In this document: piece by piece, positions 9,334 to 17,095 of the stretch
Position numbering within the stretch: position 1 is the stretch's first letter
Layout of the letters: every line of letters starts with the position of its first letter
From: Bog-105 sp965277855
GTDB lineage: Bacteria; Acidobacteriota; Terriglobia; Bryobacterales; Bryobacteraceae
NCBI GenBank assembly: GCA_965277855.1
Contig: OZ255847.1
Location: forward strand, 5,022,001 to 5,086,000
DNA: 64,000 nucleotides
Direction: 5' to 3'
The notes under the pieces: model-generated
The model's input: only the letters and a program-made list of their open reading frames with translations
What the model was told of the DNA's origin: nothing
Database searches by the model: none
Made by a program: the position numbers and the translations under genes

Positions 9334-9791
9334 TTAGTGTCCCATCGGGGATGGTGGAACCCCTCGCCTTTAGGCGAAGTACGGTTTGGTGTAACGTGGT
9401 CGCGTGCGGCATTATCGGCTGTGCGTGACCTACTGCGGCAAATCGCCGCAGAACACGAACTGGAGATCGGGTCCGGGAAGGTCGCACGTGACCACGTTAC
9501 ACCTGCTCCTGTCTTACCGACCGAATCAGGGTGTGAGCCAGATGGTGCAAGGGCTGAAGGGGATCAGCTCGCGGGTGTTGTTGTAGGAGTTTCCGCACTG
9601 GCGAAAGAAGTTCTGGGGCAGGCATCTATGGGCGCGCGCGGCTATCTGGCGGTCAGCTCGGGGACGATTACCGACGAGATGATCCGCGAGTACATCGAGG
9701 AACAAGAGGGTGAGCAGATTGTCGACGACAGTCGGTTTTCCAATCGACAATACCTAACCTACCCTCGGCTTCAAGCCGAGGGTAGGTTAGT
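9334..9791 (+). mobile_element. IS200/IS605-type element, decayed copy 1
   Basis: The borders were found by comparison with copy 2 (53405-53948, opposite strand). Identity starts at TTAGTGTC (9334) and stops after GGTTAGT (9791). The left end carries the hairpin TCGCC-TTTA-GGCGA (9364-9377). The right end carries the longer hairpin CCTCGGCTT/AAGCCGAGG (9763-9781). Subterminal hairpins and no terminal inverted repeats are the hallmark of the family. The element is about 86 bases shorter than copy 2, mainly because of a 91-base internal deletion. A group II intron starts on the very next base. Confidence 0.8.
9404..9785 (+). pseudogene. tnpA, IS200-type HUH transposase (broken)
   Basis: Remnant of the Y1 transposase gene, starting with GTG at 9404 as in copy 2. 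Compared with copy 2 it has three independent lesions: a 91-base deletion just after the sixth codon, an extra A inside the His-x-His codons (the segment after 9490), and a CAG-to-TAG nonsense change at about 9585. Unlike copy 2, the C-terminal catalytic helix frame (EYIEEQEGEQ) is intact here. It cannot make active protein. Confidence 0.8.
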
Positions 9792-10940
9792 GTGTGCCGA
9801 GCATGTTCGACAGCTCGAAGGTGAAAGTCCTTTTCACAACCTGATGGAGGTGAAGTGATAGCGAAGCGCAAGGGCGTCGTCGCGAGGCGGCGTCTGAAAG
9901 AAGCGTGGAGCAAACGTACGAGCCGATGTACAAGAACCGGATCAGAGGCACACGGCACCGGACGAGTTGGCACTTGACAACGAAGTCCATATCCATCAAG
10001 GGCGCCGGTTGTAAATTCGGCGGTTGCGTGCGGAAGGCAGTCGAACTTACCTCGGGAGATCTGCCGTTAGTCCTGGATTTAGGACTGGGGGTTGAGCAAT
10101 CTGTTGAAGCTAATCCGAAGTTTTCTGCGAGCCGGAGTGATGGAAGGCGGGCTGGTGAGTCCGGTGGATGCGGGTACGCCGCAAGGTGGACCATTGTCGC
10201 CCTTGTTATCGAACATTGTGCTGGACGAGTTGGACCGGGAACTGGAGCGGCGTGGTCTTCGCTTTGCGCGGTATGCGGACGATAGTAATATCTACGTTCG
10301 AAGCCGGCGGGCCGGACTACGCGTGATGGAGAGTGTTACGCGATTCATCATGACCAAGCTCAAGCTGAAGGTGAACAGCGAGAAGAGCGCAGTGTCGCGG
10401 CCAGGGGAGCGGAAGTTTCTGGGTTTTAGCTTCACGAACGCCGGCGTACCAAAACGGCGGATCGCGCCGAAAGCGGTGGACCGCTTCAAGGAGCGGGTTC
10501 GGGAACTGACGCGCCGGACGCGAGGCGTGAGCATCGAGCGAATGGCCGAAGATCTAACCCGCTTTCTACGGGGCTGGATCGGATACTTCGGGAAATGTGA
10601 AGACCTTCGGTGTTGCACCGCCTTGAGGAGTGGACCAGGCGTAGATTACGGTCTGCGATCTGGAAGCAGTGGAAGCGGGGCGCGGCGCGTTTTGCCGAGC
10701 TACGTCAACGGGGTGTGAGCATAACCCTGGCCGCTCAACCGGCAGGCAGCGCTCATGGGCCATGGCATCTGGCGAACTCGCCCGCCCTCAACCTCGCGCT
10801 GCCCAATGCGTACTTCGATTCGCTCGGGATTCCGAGATTAACTGTGAGGCCAATTGCTTAACTCGCCGAACCGCCGCATGCGGACCCGCGTGTCCGGTGG
10901 TGTAGGAGGGGCGGAGCCGCGAGGCTCCCCCCAATCCTAA
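9792..10940 (+). mobile_element. Group II intron, internally truncated
   Basis: The 5' end is GTGTGCC at 9792, fitting the GUGYG boundary rule, and is followed by the domain I hallmark GGTGAAAGTCC (9820-9830). After about 300 bases of domain I sequence the element jumps into the second half of its reverse transcriptase gene, so domain I, the ORF 5' half and probably other parts are deleted. The 3' end shows a domain V-like hairpin (about 10866-10903) and a domain VI-like stem, GGAGCC/GGCTCC (10913-10926), followed by a CCTAAT segment that can supply the branch-point A. Family knowledge supports the boundaries; the exact 3' base is uncertain. Confidence 0.7.
10092..10861 (+). pseudogene. Group II intron reverse transcriptase/maturase, 5'-truncated and frameshifted
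   Basis: The visible part starts within the RT domain at LLKLIRSFLRAGVMEGG. It keeps the motif GTPQGGPLSPLLSNI and the catalytic RYADDSNIYV. The maturase X-domain follows (FLGFSF, then GVSIERMAEDLTRFLRGW, then GYFGKC). A frameshift near 10604 moves the rest to another frame, which reads LEEWTRRRLRSAIWKQWKRG and then GPWHLANSPALNLALPNAYF, to TAA at 10861. The first four or so RT blocks are absent. The product cannot support splicing or mobility. Confidence 0.85.
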
Positions 10941-10952
10941 TTAAGGGTGCTC

Positions 10953-11060
10953 TCGAAAATCCAGCGGTATTTTGGGATTTTCGCGGTCACTCCGGGGCAG
11001 AGTACCGCTACGGTAACAGGCGAAAGCGCCTGTTCCACAAGAGGCGCACTGGTTGTTTTG
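10953..11060. repeat. Dispersed intergenic repeat, copy A
   Basis: About 108 bases that align with 31164-31273 with only scattered substitutions. The core is a hairpin, AACAGGCG-AAAG-CGCCTGTT (11015-11034). In minus orientation both copies keep the same open frame (LVEQALSPVTVAVLCPGV here, LVEQAFSPVTVALLCSGV in copy B), though no start codon or RBS supports a gene. Confidence 0.7.
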
Positions 11061-11065
11061 GGAAG

Positions 11066-11158
11066 CTAAGTGACATTAGGCCCCGCAAAGCTCTTCTTGG
11101 ACTCGTAGGCCTCGGGGCGATTCTCGAGGCGGCAGGCTGAAGCCCAAATGTCACTTAG
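11066..11158. repeat. Perfect 12-base inverted repeat CTAAGTGACATT
   Basis: The arms are at 11066-11077 and 11147-11158, with a third copy in direct orientation at 11336-11347. They look like remnants of the ends of a short mobile or non-autonomous element. No transposase is found between them. Confidence 0.5.
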
Positions 11159-11373
11159 TTAAGGGTGCTCGGCGCGATGAAGAGCTGGCCTGCGAGGCCG
11201 GCGCCGTTCACGGAACTGCCCCACAAGGAACGAGAAAGATAATAAACATGGGCAGGGAAATGCATTTTGGGCAAGTGCCCGGAAAGTCCCGGAGCGGCGG
11301 ACAAAGGTGTCGGCCGCGCCACCAGTTTGGCTTATCTAAGTGACATTGGTCTGAAGCCTACCCTACGAGCGTT

Positions 11374-11500
11374 TTAGGCGGCGGCTTTTGTTAGTTCGCG
11401 CATGGCTTGGGCGGTCCGTGCGCCTTCAAGATAGGACTCGATGTCGTTGACTGAAAATTTGCAGCGCCGCCCGACGGCACGCAGTAGCAGGCCACGGTCA
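11374..11500 (-). pseudogene. Excisionase/HTH_17-like DNA-binding protein, 3' remnant
   Basis: On the minus strand the sequence reads RGLLLRAVGRRCKFSVNDIE, then SYLEGARTAQAMRELTKAAA and a TAA stop at 11374-11376. The pattern GLL-x-V-GRR-x-x-F-x-x-DI-x-x-YL is the C-terminal half of the small MerR-like DNA-binding fold of excisionases. Upstream the frame loses resemblance to the HTH part, so the gene is truncated. It suggests that an integrative element once occupied this site (inference). Confidence 0.4.
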
Positions 11501-11842
11501 CGGCCGCCCAAGGCACGGACGCTTACTATCAGCTGGATGCTCCGGAACGCGAATTCCTACGGGCTGATGCCGGAACATATTTCCCCGGACGGCAGCGAAT
11601 GCAGTCCCGCCTCCCCGCTGTCCTGGTGCAGTGCCGAACTAGCCGCCGCGTTGCTCTTGTTGGGCCAGCGGTAGTTCGCCTGAGCGTCCGCACGTTCTTA
11701 CGAGACCGATAACTGGGGCGAGGCCGATGCGCCAATTCATGATCCCACTTACGACGATAGGTAGACCTATCCGCAGGTCCTAAATAAACGGATTAATTCG
11801 GATGGAAAGCGCCTGTCTGGCAATGCTGATCTTCCGAGCCAC

Positions 11843-12565
11843 TCAATTATCAGTCGGAGGGATCTGCGCGTAATCGAGTTTCGGGTACCAGTCTGCGCCG
11901 CGTCCCTCAGGCGTGACATCGAGGATCGTCCAGAGCGGATCGATGTCGGGTTCGCCTCGTGGATCCTGACCTGGGTCGGCGGTCTCGCCGCCCATCTCGG
12001 CACTCCAGAAGTGGCGGATCGTGCCATCGCGGCGCGTGAATACATTTAACGCCGGGATGTCTGCGTCTTCCGCGCTCACGTAAGCACGTGTGTAGTCACC
12101 CTCGAGATCCGAATAAAGCTTCAGGTGTTGCCAGTCTCTTTCCTTCTTAAAGTCAATAAGTCGTTCGATCGGCGAACGCGCAACAACGGCCAGTGCGACG
12201 CGTTGATCGGCGTTTTTGGCTGTCCCGTCCCAGGCGGAGAGCAGCGAGGTGCACATAGGGCATGGCCGCTTTCGTTTCGGCCCGAACATGAAACTGTAGA
12301 TTACGAGAGTCTGCTTGTCACCGAAAAAGTCAGCGAACTTGAGAGCCCCATTCTCGCCCTCGAAACTATAATTTCCCGGCACTTTTCCACCAGACGGCAG
12401 CGCGCGGCGTTGTTGGGCAACGCGCTCTATATGACGTCTGAGTTCGATCTCCTCGGCCAGCAAAGCATTACGCGCCTGTCGATATTCATCGCTCTCATTG
12501 GGGAAACTCGCATCGTTCTTCGCTGCCAGCTCCGTTGCTGACGCTAGAATTGCGTGAGGGGTCAT
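11843..12565 (-). CDS. DUF899 family thioredoxin-like protein
   Basis: A 240-residue protein. The family core is visible: GNYSFEGENGALKFADFFGD, then QTLVIYSFMFGP, then the Cys pair in RPCPMCTSLLSAWDG, and ALNVFTRRDGTIRHFWSAE near the end. The fold is thioredoxin-like with a CxxC (CPMC), but no reaction has been established for the family. It stands alone next to the decayed mobile region and is transcribed away from rpsT. Confidence 0.85.
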   Translation of the reverse strand: MTPHAILASATELAAKNDASFPNESDEYRQARNALLAEEIELRRHIERVAQQRRALPSGGKVPGNYSFEGENGALKFADFFGDKQTLVIYSFMFGPKRKRPCPMCTSLLSAWDGTAKNADQRVALAVVARSPIERLIDFKKERDWQHLKLYSDLEGDYTRAYVSAEDADIPALNVFTRRDGTIRHFWSAEMGGETADPGQDPRGEPDIDPLWTILDVTPEGRGADWYPKLDYAQIPPTDN

Positions 12566-12882
12566 GCAGATCTCCTTCTTTCTATGCGCGGAGCACTACC
12601 GCGCTTCTCACAGAGTAGTCGTTCCGACTAAACACAAAAAGACAATCAGCCTGTAGATTTTTGGCCTCCCCGAGCTTCACCCGTTTTCAGCCATTTCCGT
12701 AACTGAAGCCCGACCGCCAGGGTACTTGCCAGGCACACTGTCACAATTTCTAACGCCGCGTTATCAAGCAGTAAACAACTGCGCCGTACAACGTGGATCA
12801 TCCTCCGATTTGCGCCGAAGAAGGCGGTCAGGTATCCTGAATAGGTAAATTCATTAGGAAGATTAAGGTTTAAGTTCGGTTC
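12566..12882. other. Intergenic region carrying the rpsT promoter
   Basis: 317 bases between divergent genes. It contains the promoter listed at 12810-12838. A minus-strand frame from 12801 to 12646 (51 residues, with one hydrophobic segment LEIVTVCLASTLAVGLQL) is conceivable, but GGAGG abuts its ATG with no spacing, so it is not called. Confidence 0.4.
12810..12838 (+). promoter_or_regulatory. Probable sigma-70 promoter of rpsT
   Basis: TTGCGC at 12810-12815 and TATCCT at 12833-12838 are separated by 17 bases. This would start transcription about 38 bases before the rpsT start codon. Confidence 0.4.
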
Positions 12883-13149
12883 ATGGCAAATACAGTTTCC
12901 TCGCTGAAGCGGGTTCGGATCACAGAGCGCCGTACGGCGATTAACCGCATGCGCAAGTCCCGTCTCCGCCACCAGATTCGGGCGATGCGGCGCTTGCTCG
13001 ATCAGAAAGATGCGTCCGGGGCGACAAAGCAGCTTCCCATTACGTTTTCACTGGTTGATCGCGCTGCCAAGTGGGGCATCATAAAGAAGAACACAGCTGC
13101 CCGTTACAAGAGCCGCCTCAACTTGCGCGTGCGCAAACTCGCGGCCTAG
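12883..13149 (+). CDS. rpsT: 30S ribosomal protein S20
   Basis: An 88-residue, strongly basic helical protein that binds 16S rRNA in the 30S body. The family pattern is clear: short MANTVSSLKRVRITERRTAI opening, the central RHQIRAMRRLL helix, and the ending DRAAKWGIIKKNTAARYKSR. The length matches the family. It is monocistronic, as is usual, with its own promoter upstream and ggt 40 bases downstream. Confidence 0.95.
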   Translation: MANTVSSLKRVRITERRTAINRMRKSRLRHQIRAMRRLLDQKDASGATKQLPITFSLVDRAAKWGIIKKNTAARYKSRLNLRVRKLAA

Positions 13150-13189
13150 TCTTCCCTCGCAACATTCACTGCTTGTTAGACTTGCTTGC

Positions 13190-14878
13190 ATGATGCAAAG
13201 ACGCCACCCGTGTGTCTTGACGTTATGTTTGGCTGCTTCTCTACTGGCCAAAGAACCAGTTACTGCAAAGCATGGCATGGTGGTGGCGCAAGAACCGTTA
13301 GCGGCGGATGTTGGTTTAGCCGTTCTGAAATCGGGCGGCAACGCCATTGACGCGGCGGTGGCGGTAGGCTTCGCTCTGGCAGTCACCCATCCGTCCGCCG
13401 GCAACATCGGCGGGGGCGGATTCATGCTCGTGCGGTTAGCCAATGGGAAGACGGCATTTCTCGATTTTCGAGAATGTGCTCCGCAAAAAGCTTCGCGTGA
13501 CATGTATATCGGTCCGGATGGCAAAGCGACCCGCGACAGTATTTATGGATGGCGCTCGCCCGGCGTTCCCGGGTCTGTCGCCGGTTTCGAGGCCGCCTCA
13601 AAACGTTTCGGCAGCAAGCCCTGGGCAGAACTACTTGCTCCGTCGGTGCACTTGGCGCGGGATGGATTCACGGTCGACAAGACCCTGGCTGATTCGCTCG
13701 CAAGTCAGAAGTCCCTCGCAAGCGATCCGGAATCGAAGCGCATCTTTCTGCAAGACGGCAGCTTCTTTAAAGCAGGCGACACCATGAAACAGCCGGAATT
13801 AGCCGGCACCTTGGAACGCGTCGCGCAGCAAGGCGCACAGGGTTTTTATCAAGGCGAAACCGCAGAGCGTATCGCGGCCGAAATGGCGAAACACAGCGGC
13901 CTGATTACCGCGGCTGACCTGAAATCGTACAAAGTGCAGGAAGTTCCCGTGCTGACCGGCAAATACAAAGATTTCGAAATTATCACGGCCCCTCCGCCGA
14001 GCGCAGGTGGGGTCGGGGTACTGCAGATTCTGGGCATGCTGCTTGATACCGGGTATTCCGCCGACGGCCCGAACTCAACCAAGGCAGTTCATTATGAAGC
14101 CGAAGCGATGCGCCGATTCTATGCCGATCGCAGTGAGTATCTGGGGGATCCGGCGTTCTACAATGTGCCGTTGAAGCCGCTGCTCGATCCGGAGTACCTG
14201 GTTCGCCGGCGTAACAGCATCGATCCGGAACATCCGACGCCCAGCGATTTAGTGGAACCAGGTTTGCCGAAGGCCGCCGCCGCGCATCTTTCGCTGTATG
14301 AAAGTACGGAGACCACGCATTTCAACGTGGTTGATGAAAAAGGCAATGCAGTCGCTGTCACCTACACGCTGAACAACTCTTACGGCAACGGCATTACGGA
14401 GCCTGGCCTGGGTTTCCTGCTGAATGACGAGATGGACGATTTCGCGGCACAACCCGGTGTCCCGAACATGTTCGGGCTGGTAGGCGGCGATGCGAATGCT
14501 ATCGAGCCAGGCAAGCGCCCGCTTTCCTCCATGACGCCCACCATCATTACGAAGGACGGCAAGCTGCTGATGGTCGTCGGCGCCCCGGGCGGCTCGCGCA
14601 TCACCACTGGTGTCACAGAAGTGATCCTCGACGTGCTCGATTTCGGAATGAATCCCCAGCAGGCAGTGGATCTCCCGCGCTTCCACCACCAATGGAGGCC
14701 CGACGTTTTGTATCTGCAAAAAGGCTTTCCTGAAAAAACGTCCGCCGCTCTACAGAAGATGGGGTACCCCATTAAAACGGTCGACGGCGTGGCGCGCGTA
14801 GAAGCGATTGTGGTCAAAGACGGCCGGCTCGAAGGCGGTACCGAGTCGCGCTTGAACGGGAAAGTGGCCGGATATTAG
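13190..14878 (+). CDS. ggt: Gamma-glutamyltransferase (glutathione hydrolase)
   Basis: A 562-residue Ntn-hydrolase precursor with a short signal peptide (LTLCLAASLLA). Known family members cleave the gamma-glutamyl bond of glutathione outside the cytoplasm. The autoprocessing site is before Thr375 in ETTHFNVVDEKGNAVAVTYT, so the large subunit is 1-374 and the small subunit 375-562. The substrate loop is GAPGGSRITTGV, and the early block SGGNAIDAAVAVGFALAVTH is also typical. It begins 40 bases after rpsT but is functionally unrelated to it. Confidence 0.93.
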   Translation: MMQRRHPCVLTLCLAASLLAKEPVTAKHGMVVAQEPLAADVGLAVLKSGGNAIDAAVAVGFALAVTHPSAGNIGGGGFMLVRLANGKTAFLDFRECAPQKASRDMYIGPDGKATRDSIYGWRSPGVPGSVAGFEAASKRFGSKPWAELLAPSVHLARDGFTVDKTLADSLASQKSLASDPESKRIFLQDGSFFKAGDTMKQPELAGTLERVAQQGAQGFYQGETAERIAAEMAKHSGLITAADLKSYKVQEVPVLTGKYKDFEIITAPPPSAGGVGVLQILGMLLDTGYSADGPNSTKAVHYEAEAMRRFYADRSEYLGDPAFYNVPLKPLLDPEYLVRRRNSIDPEHPTPSDLVEPGLPKAAAAHLSLYESTETTHFNVVDEKGNAVAVTYTLNNSYGNGITEPGLGFLLNDEMDDFAAQPGVPNMFGLVGGDANAIEPGKRPLSSMTPTIITKDGKLLMVVGAPGGSRITTGVTEVILDVLDFGMNPQQAVDLPRFHHQWRPDVLYLQKGFPEKTSAALQKMGYPIKTVDGVARVEAIVVKDGRLEGGTESRLNGKVAGY

Positions 14879-14922
14879 CGTCTTCTTCGCACTAATTCCC
14901 TTCCCGAAAAAAGAAAGGCTGC

Positions 14923-15762
14923 ATGGAGCAACTGCTATCTACCCATCTATTTGTGCGACATCGATTGACGACCATCTGGCTCGAGCGGGTGTGGGATGCC
15001 GGCTTTCCTGCGGTGGAGCTATTCTGTGCGCGGCAGCATGTCGATTATCGCGACCAGGGCCAGATCGCCGAACTGGGGCATTGGTTTAAGGATTCTGAGC
15101 TGAAGGTGCACTCGCTGCACTCACCGATGTATAACGATGATGTCTGGGGCCGCTCCGGGCCGCAGGCGACGATTAACATCACAGAAACGGTGAAAGCCCG
15201 GCGTATAGCTGTCGTTGATGAGATCAAGCGCGCAATTGAAATAGCGGAAGTGGTGCCGTTCCGTTATTTGATTCAGCATCTGGGTGTGCAGGGCGAAGAG
15301 CACGACGAACGAAAACTGGATGCGGCGTTTTCCTCGTTGGAAGAGATCAAGGTGTTTGCGGGGCAGCGCGGCGTGGAGGTACTGCTCGAAAATACGCCAA
15401 ACGCCTTGTCAACGGGCGAGCGGCTGAACTATTTTCTCGGGCAGACGCATTTAAATTTGAACTACTGCTTCGATGTCGGTCATGCACATATGACTGGCGA
15501 TATCGAAGCGGAGTTTGCCGCTATGAAAAACCGGATTCGCTCGACGCATATTCACGACAACGATGGACTTGCAGACTTGCATCTGTTTCCGGGTAAAGGA
15601 ACACTCCCGTGGAAAAAAGCGATGCCGATGCTTGGCAGTTGCGCGAAGCAGTATCCGCTGGTGCTCGAGTTGCGCGAAGAGCCGAACATGGAGCACGCGG
15701 CGCAGGAAGCGCGGCGCAGCATGGACGAGTTGACCAAGTACTTAGACCAGAATGAGCAGTGA
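14923..15762 (+). CDS. Sugar phosphate isomerase/epimerase-type TIM-barrel protein
   Basis: A 279-residue AP_endonuc_2 barrel. Metal-binding positions of the fold can be seen as Glu in EVLLENTPNAL-like (VLLENT), Asp/His in FDVGHAHM, His in STHIHDNDG, and a late Glu in LVLELREEPNMEHA. Members include xylose-isomerase-like epimerases and endonuclease IV relatives; the acidic C-terminal half and lack of DNA-binding loops favour the sugar epimerase group. Its last 11 bases overlap asnS, so the two are probably cotranscribed. Confidence 0.8.
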   Translation: MEQLLSTHLFVRHRLTTIWLERVWDAGFPAVELFCARQHVDYRDQGQIAELGHWFKDSELKVHSLHSPMYNDDVWGRSGPQATINITETVKARRIAVVDEIKRAIEIAEVVPFRYLIQHLGVQGEEHDERKLDAAFSSLEEIKVFAGQRGVEVLLENTPNALSTGERLNYFLGQTHLNLNYCFDVGHAHMTGDIEAEFAAMKNRIRSTHIHDNDGLADLHLFPGKGTLPWKKAMPMLGSCAKQYPLVLELREEPNMEHAAQEARRSMDELTKYLDQNEQ

Positions 15763-17086
15763 AACAGCAGCGGCAACCGCCGCCACGAAAATTCGCATCA
15801 GCGAAGCCAGCCGCTACGAAGGGCAGCTGGTCGAGATTCAGGGATGGCTCTACAATCTCCGCAAATCAGGGAAGATTGTGTTCCCGATTATTCGCGACGG
15901 CAGCGGCATGATGCAGTGCGTTGCCGTAAAGAGCAATCTGCCGGAAGAGACATTCGAAAAATTGAAGGGTTTGACGCAGGAGAGCTCGTTTACCGTAACC
16001 GGAACCGTTCGGGCAGAGGCGCGGGCGACCGGCGGCTACGAACTTGATGTGACGGACGCGACGGTGGTTCAGCGCGTGAGCGAAGATCATCCGTATCCGA
16101 TCACGCCGAAAGACCATGGCGTCGATTTTCTGATGGATCACCGGCACCTCTGGCTGCGCAGCCGGCGGCAGCACGCAGCGATCCGGGTACGGCACGAGGT
16201 GATCAAGAGCATCCGCGATTATTTCGATTCGCACGGCTTCACACTGGTAGATACGCCAATCTTTACGCCGGCTGCTTGCGAGGGTACAACGACTTTATTC
16301 GAAGTTGATTACTTTGAAGACGAGAAGGTGTACCTGACGCAATCCGGGCAGCTGTATAACGAAGCCAACATCATGTCGTTCGGCAAGGTGTACTGTTTCG
16401 GGCCGACCTTCCGCGCGGAAAAATCGAAAACAAGGCGGCACTTAACGGAGTTCTGGATGGTCGAGCCAGAGATGGCCTATGCCGATCTCGAAGAGATCAA
16501 GCGGGTAGCCGAGGAGCTTATCGTATACCTGACCGGGCGCGTTTTAGAGAATCGCCGGGAAGAGTTGAAAGTGCTGGAGCGTGACGTAACGAAGCTCGAA
16601 GCGATCCAATCGCCATTCACCCGCATGAGCTACGACGAAGCCGTGAAAGTTCTGCAGTCGAAAGGCAGCGAGATCGAATGGGGCGGCGATTTCGGCAACA
16701 CCGATGAGACGCTGCTTACCCAGGATTCGGCTGTGCCTGTGATTGTAGACCGGTACCCGACCGCTATTAAAGCGTTCTACTTTCAAACCGATGAACAGCG
16801 TCCCGAAGTAGCGCTTGGCGTCGATGTGATTGCGCCTGAAGGCTACGGCGAAATCATCGGCGGCGGTCAGCGCATTCACGATCTGGCGCTGCTAGAACGG
16901 CGTCTCGCAGAGCACAATCTGCCGCGCGAAGCCTTTGAGTGGTATCTGGATCTACGGCGTTTCGGCAGCGTTCCCCATGGCGGATTCGGCATGGGCGTGG
17001 AACGATTCGTGGCCTGGATGTGCGGTCTCGAGCACGTACGCGAGACCATTCCCTATCCGCGCATGCTCTACCGGACGCGGCCCTGA
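15752..17086 (+). CDS. asnS: Asparaginyl-tRNA synthetase
   Basis: A 444-residue class IIb synthetase that charges tRNA-Asn. The N-terminal OB fold reads VEIQGWLYNLRKSGKIVFPI (residues about 28-47). Motif 2 is TFRAEKSKTRRHLTEFWMVE, and motif 3 is GGFGMGVERFVAWMCGLEHV followed by RETIPYPR. The segment TEFWMVEPE favours AsnRS over AspRS, as does the lack of a GAD insert. Its start lies within the end of the preceding gene (11-base overlap), and arginase follows 9 bases later. Together with gatA at the window start it shows both direct Asn charging and an amidotransferase route in one genome. Confidence 0.95.
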   Translation: MSSETAAATAATKIRISEASRYEGQLVEIQGWLYNLRKSGKIVFPIIRDGSGMMQCVAVKSNLPEETFEKLKGLTQESSFTVTGTVRAEARATGGYELDVTDATVVQRVSEDHPYPITPKDHGVDFLMDHRHLWLRSRRQHAAIRVRHEVIKSIRDYFDSHGFTLVDTPIFTPAACEGTTTLFEVDYFEDEKVYLTQSGQLYNEANIMSFGKVYCFGPTFRAEKSKTRRHLTEFWMVEPEMAYADLEEIKRVAEELIVYLTGRVLENRREELKVLERDVTKLEAIQSPFTRMSYDEAVKVLQSKGSEIEWGGDFGNTDETLLTQDSAVPVIVDRYPTAIKAFYFQTDEQRPEVALGVDVIAPEGYGEIIGGGQRIHDLALLERRLAEHNLPREAFEWYLDLRRFGSVPHGGFGMGVERFVAWMCGLEHVRETIPYPRMLYRTRP

Positions 17087-17095
17087 CCGGCTGAT

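Larger units (their letters stand above)
10941..11842. other. Decayed, repeat-rich stretch without intact genes
   Basis: About 900 bases. The 12-mer TTAAGGGTGCTC occurs at 10941-10952 and again at 11159-11170. Between them lie the dispersed repeat (10953-11060) and an inverted pair of CTAAGTGACATT (11066-11077 and 11147-11158); a third, direct copy is at 11336-11347. An excisionase-like remnant lies at 11374-11500. A short plus-strand coding tail reads RSYETDNWGEADAPIHDPTY and ends with TAG at 11762-11764; its family is not recognised. No full ORF is convincing. Confidence 0.6.

Noticed and set aside
12646..12801. 51-residue minus-strand frame with one hydrophobic segment
   Set aside because: The GGAGG abuts the ATG with no spacing, and no family is recognised.
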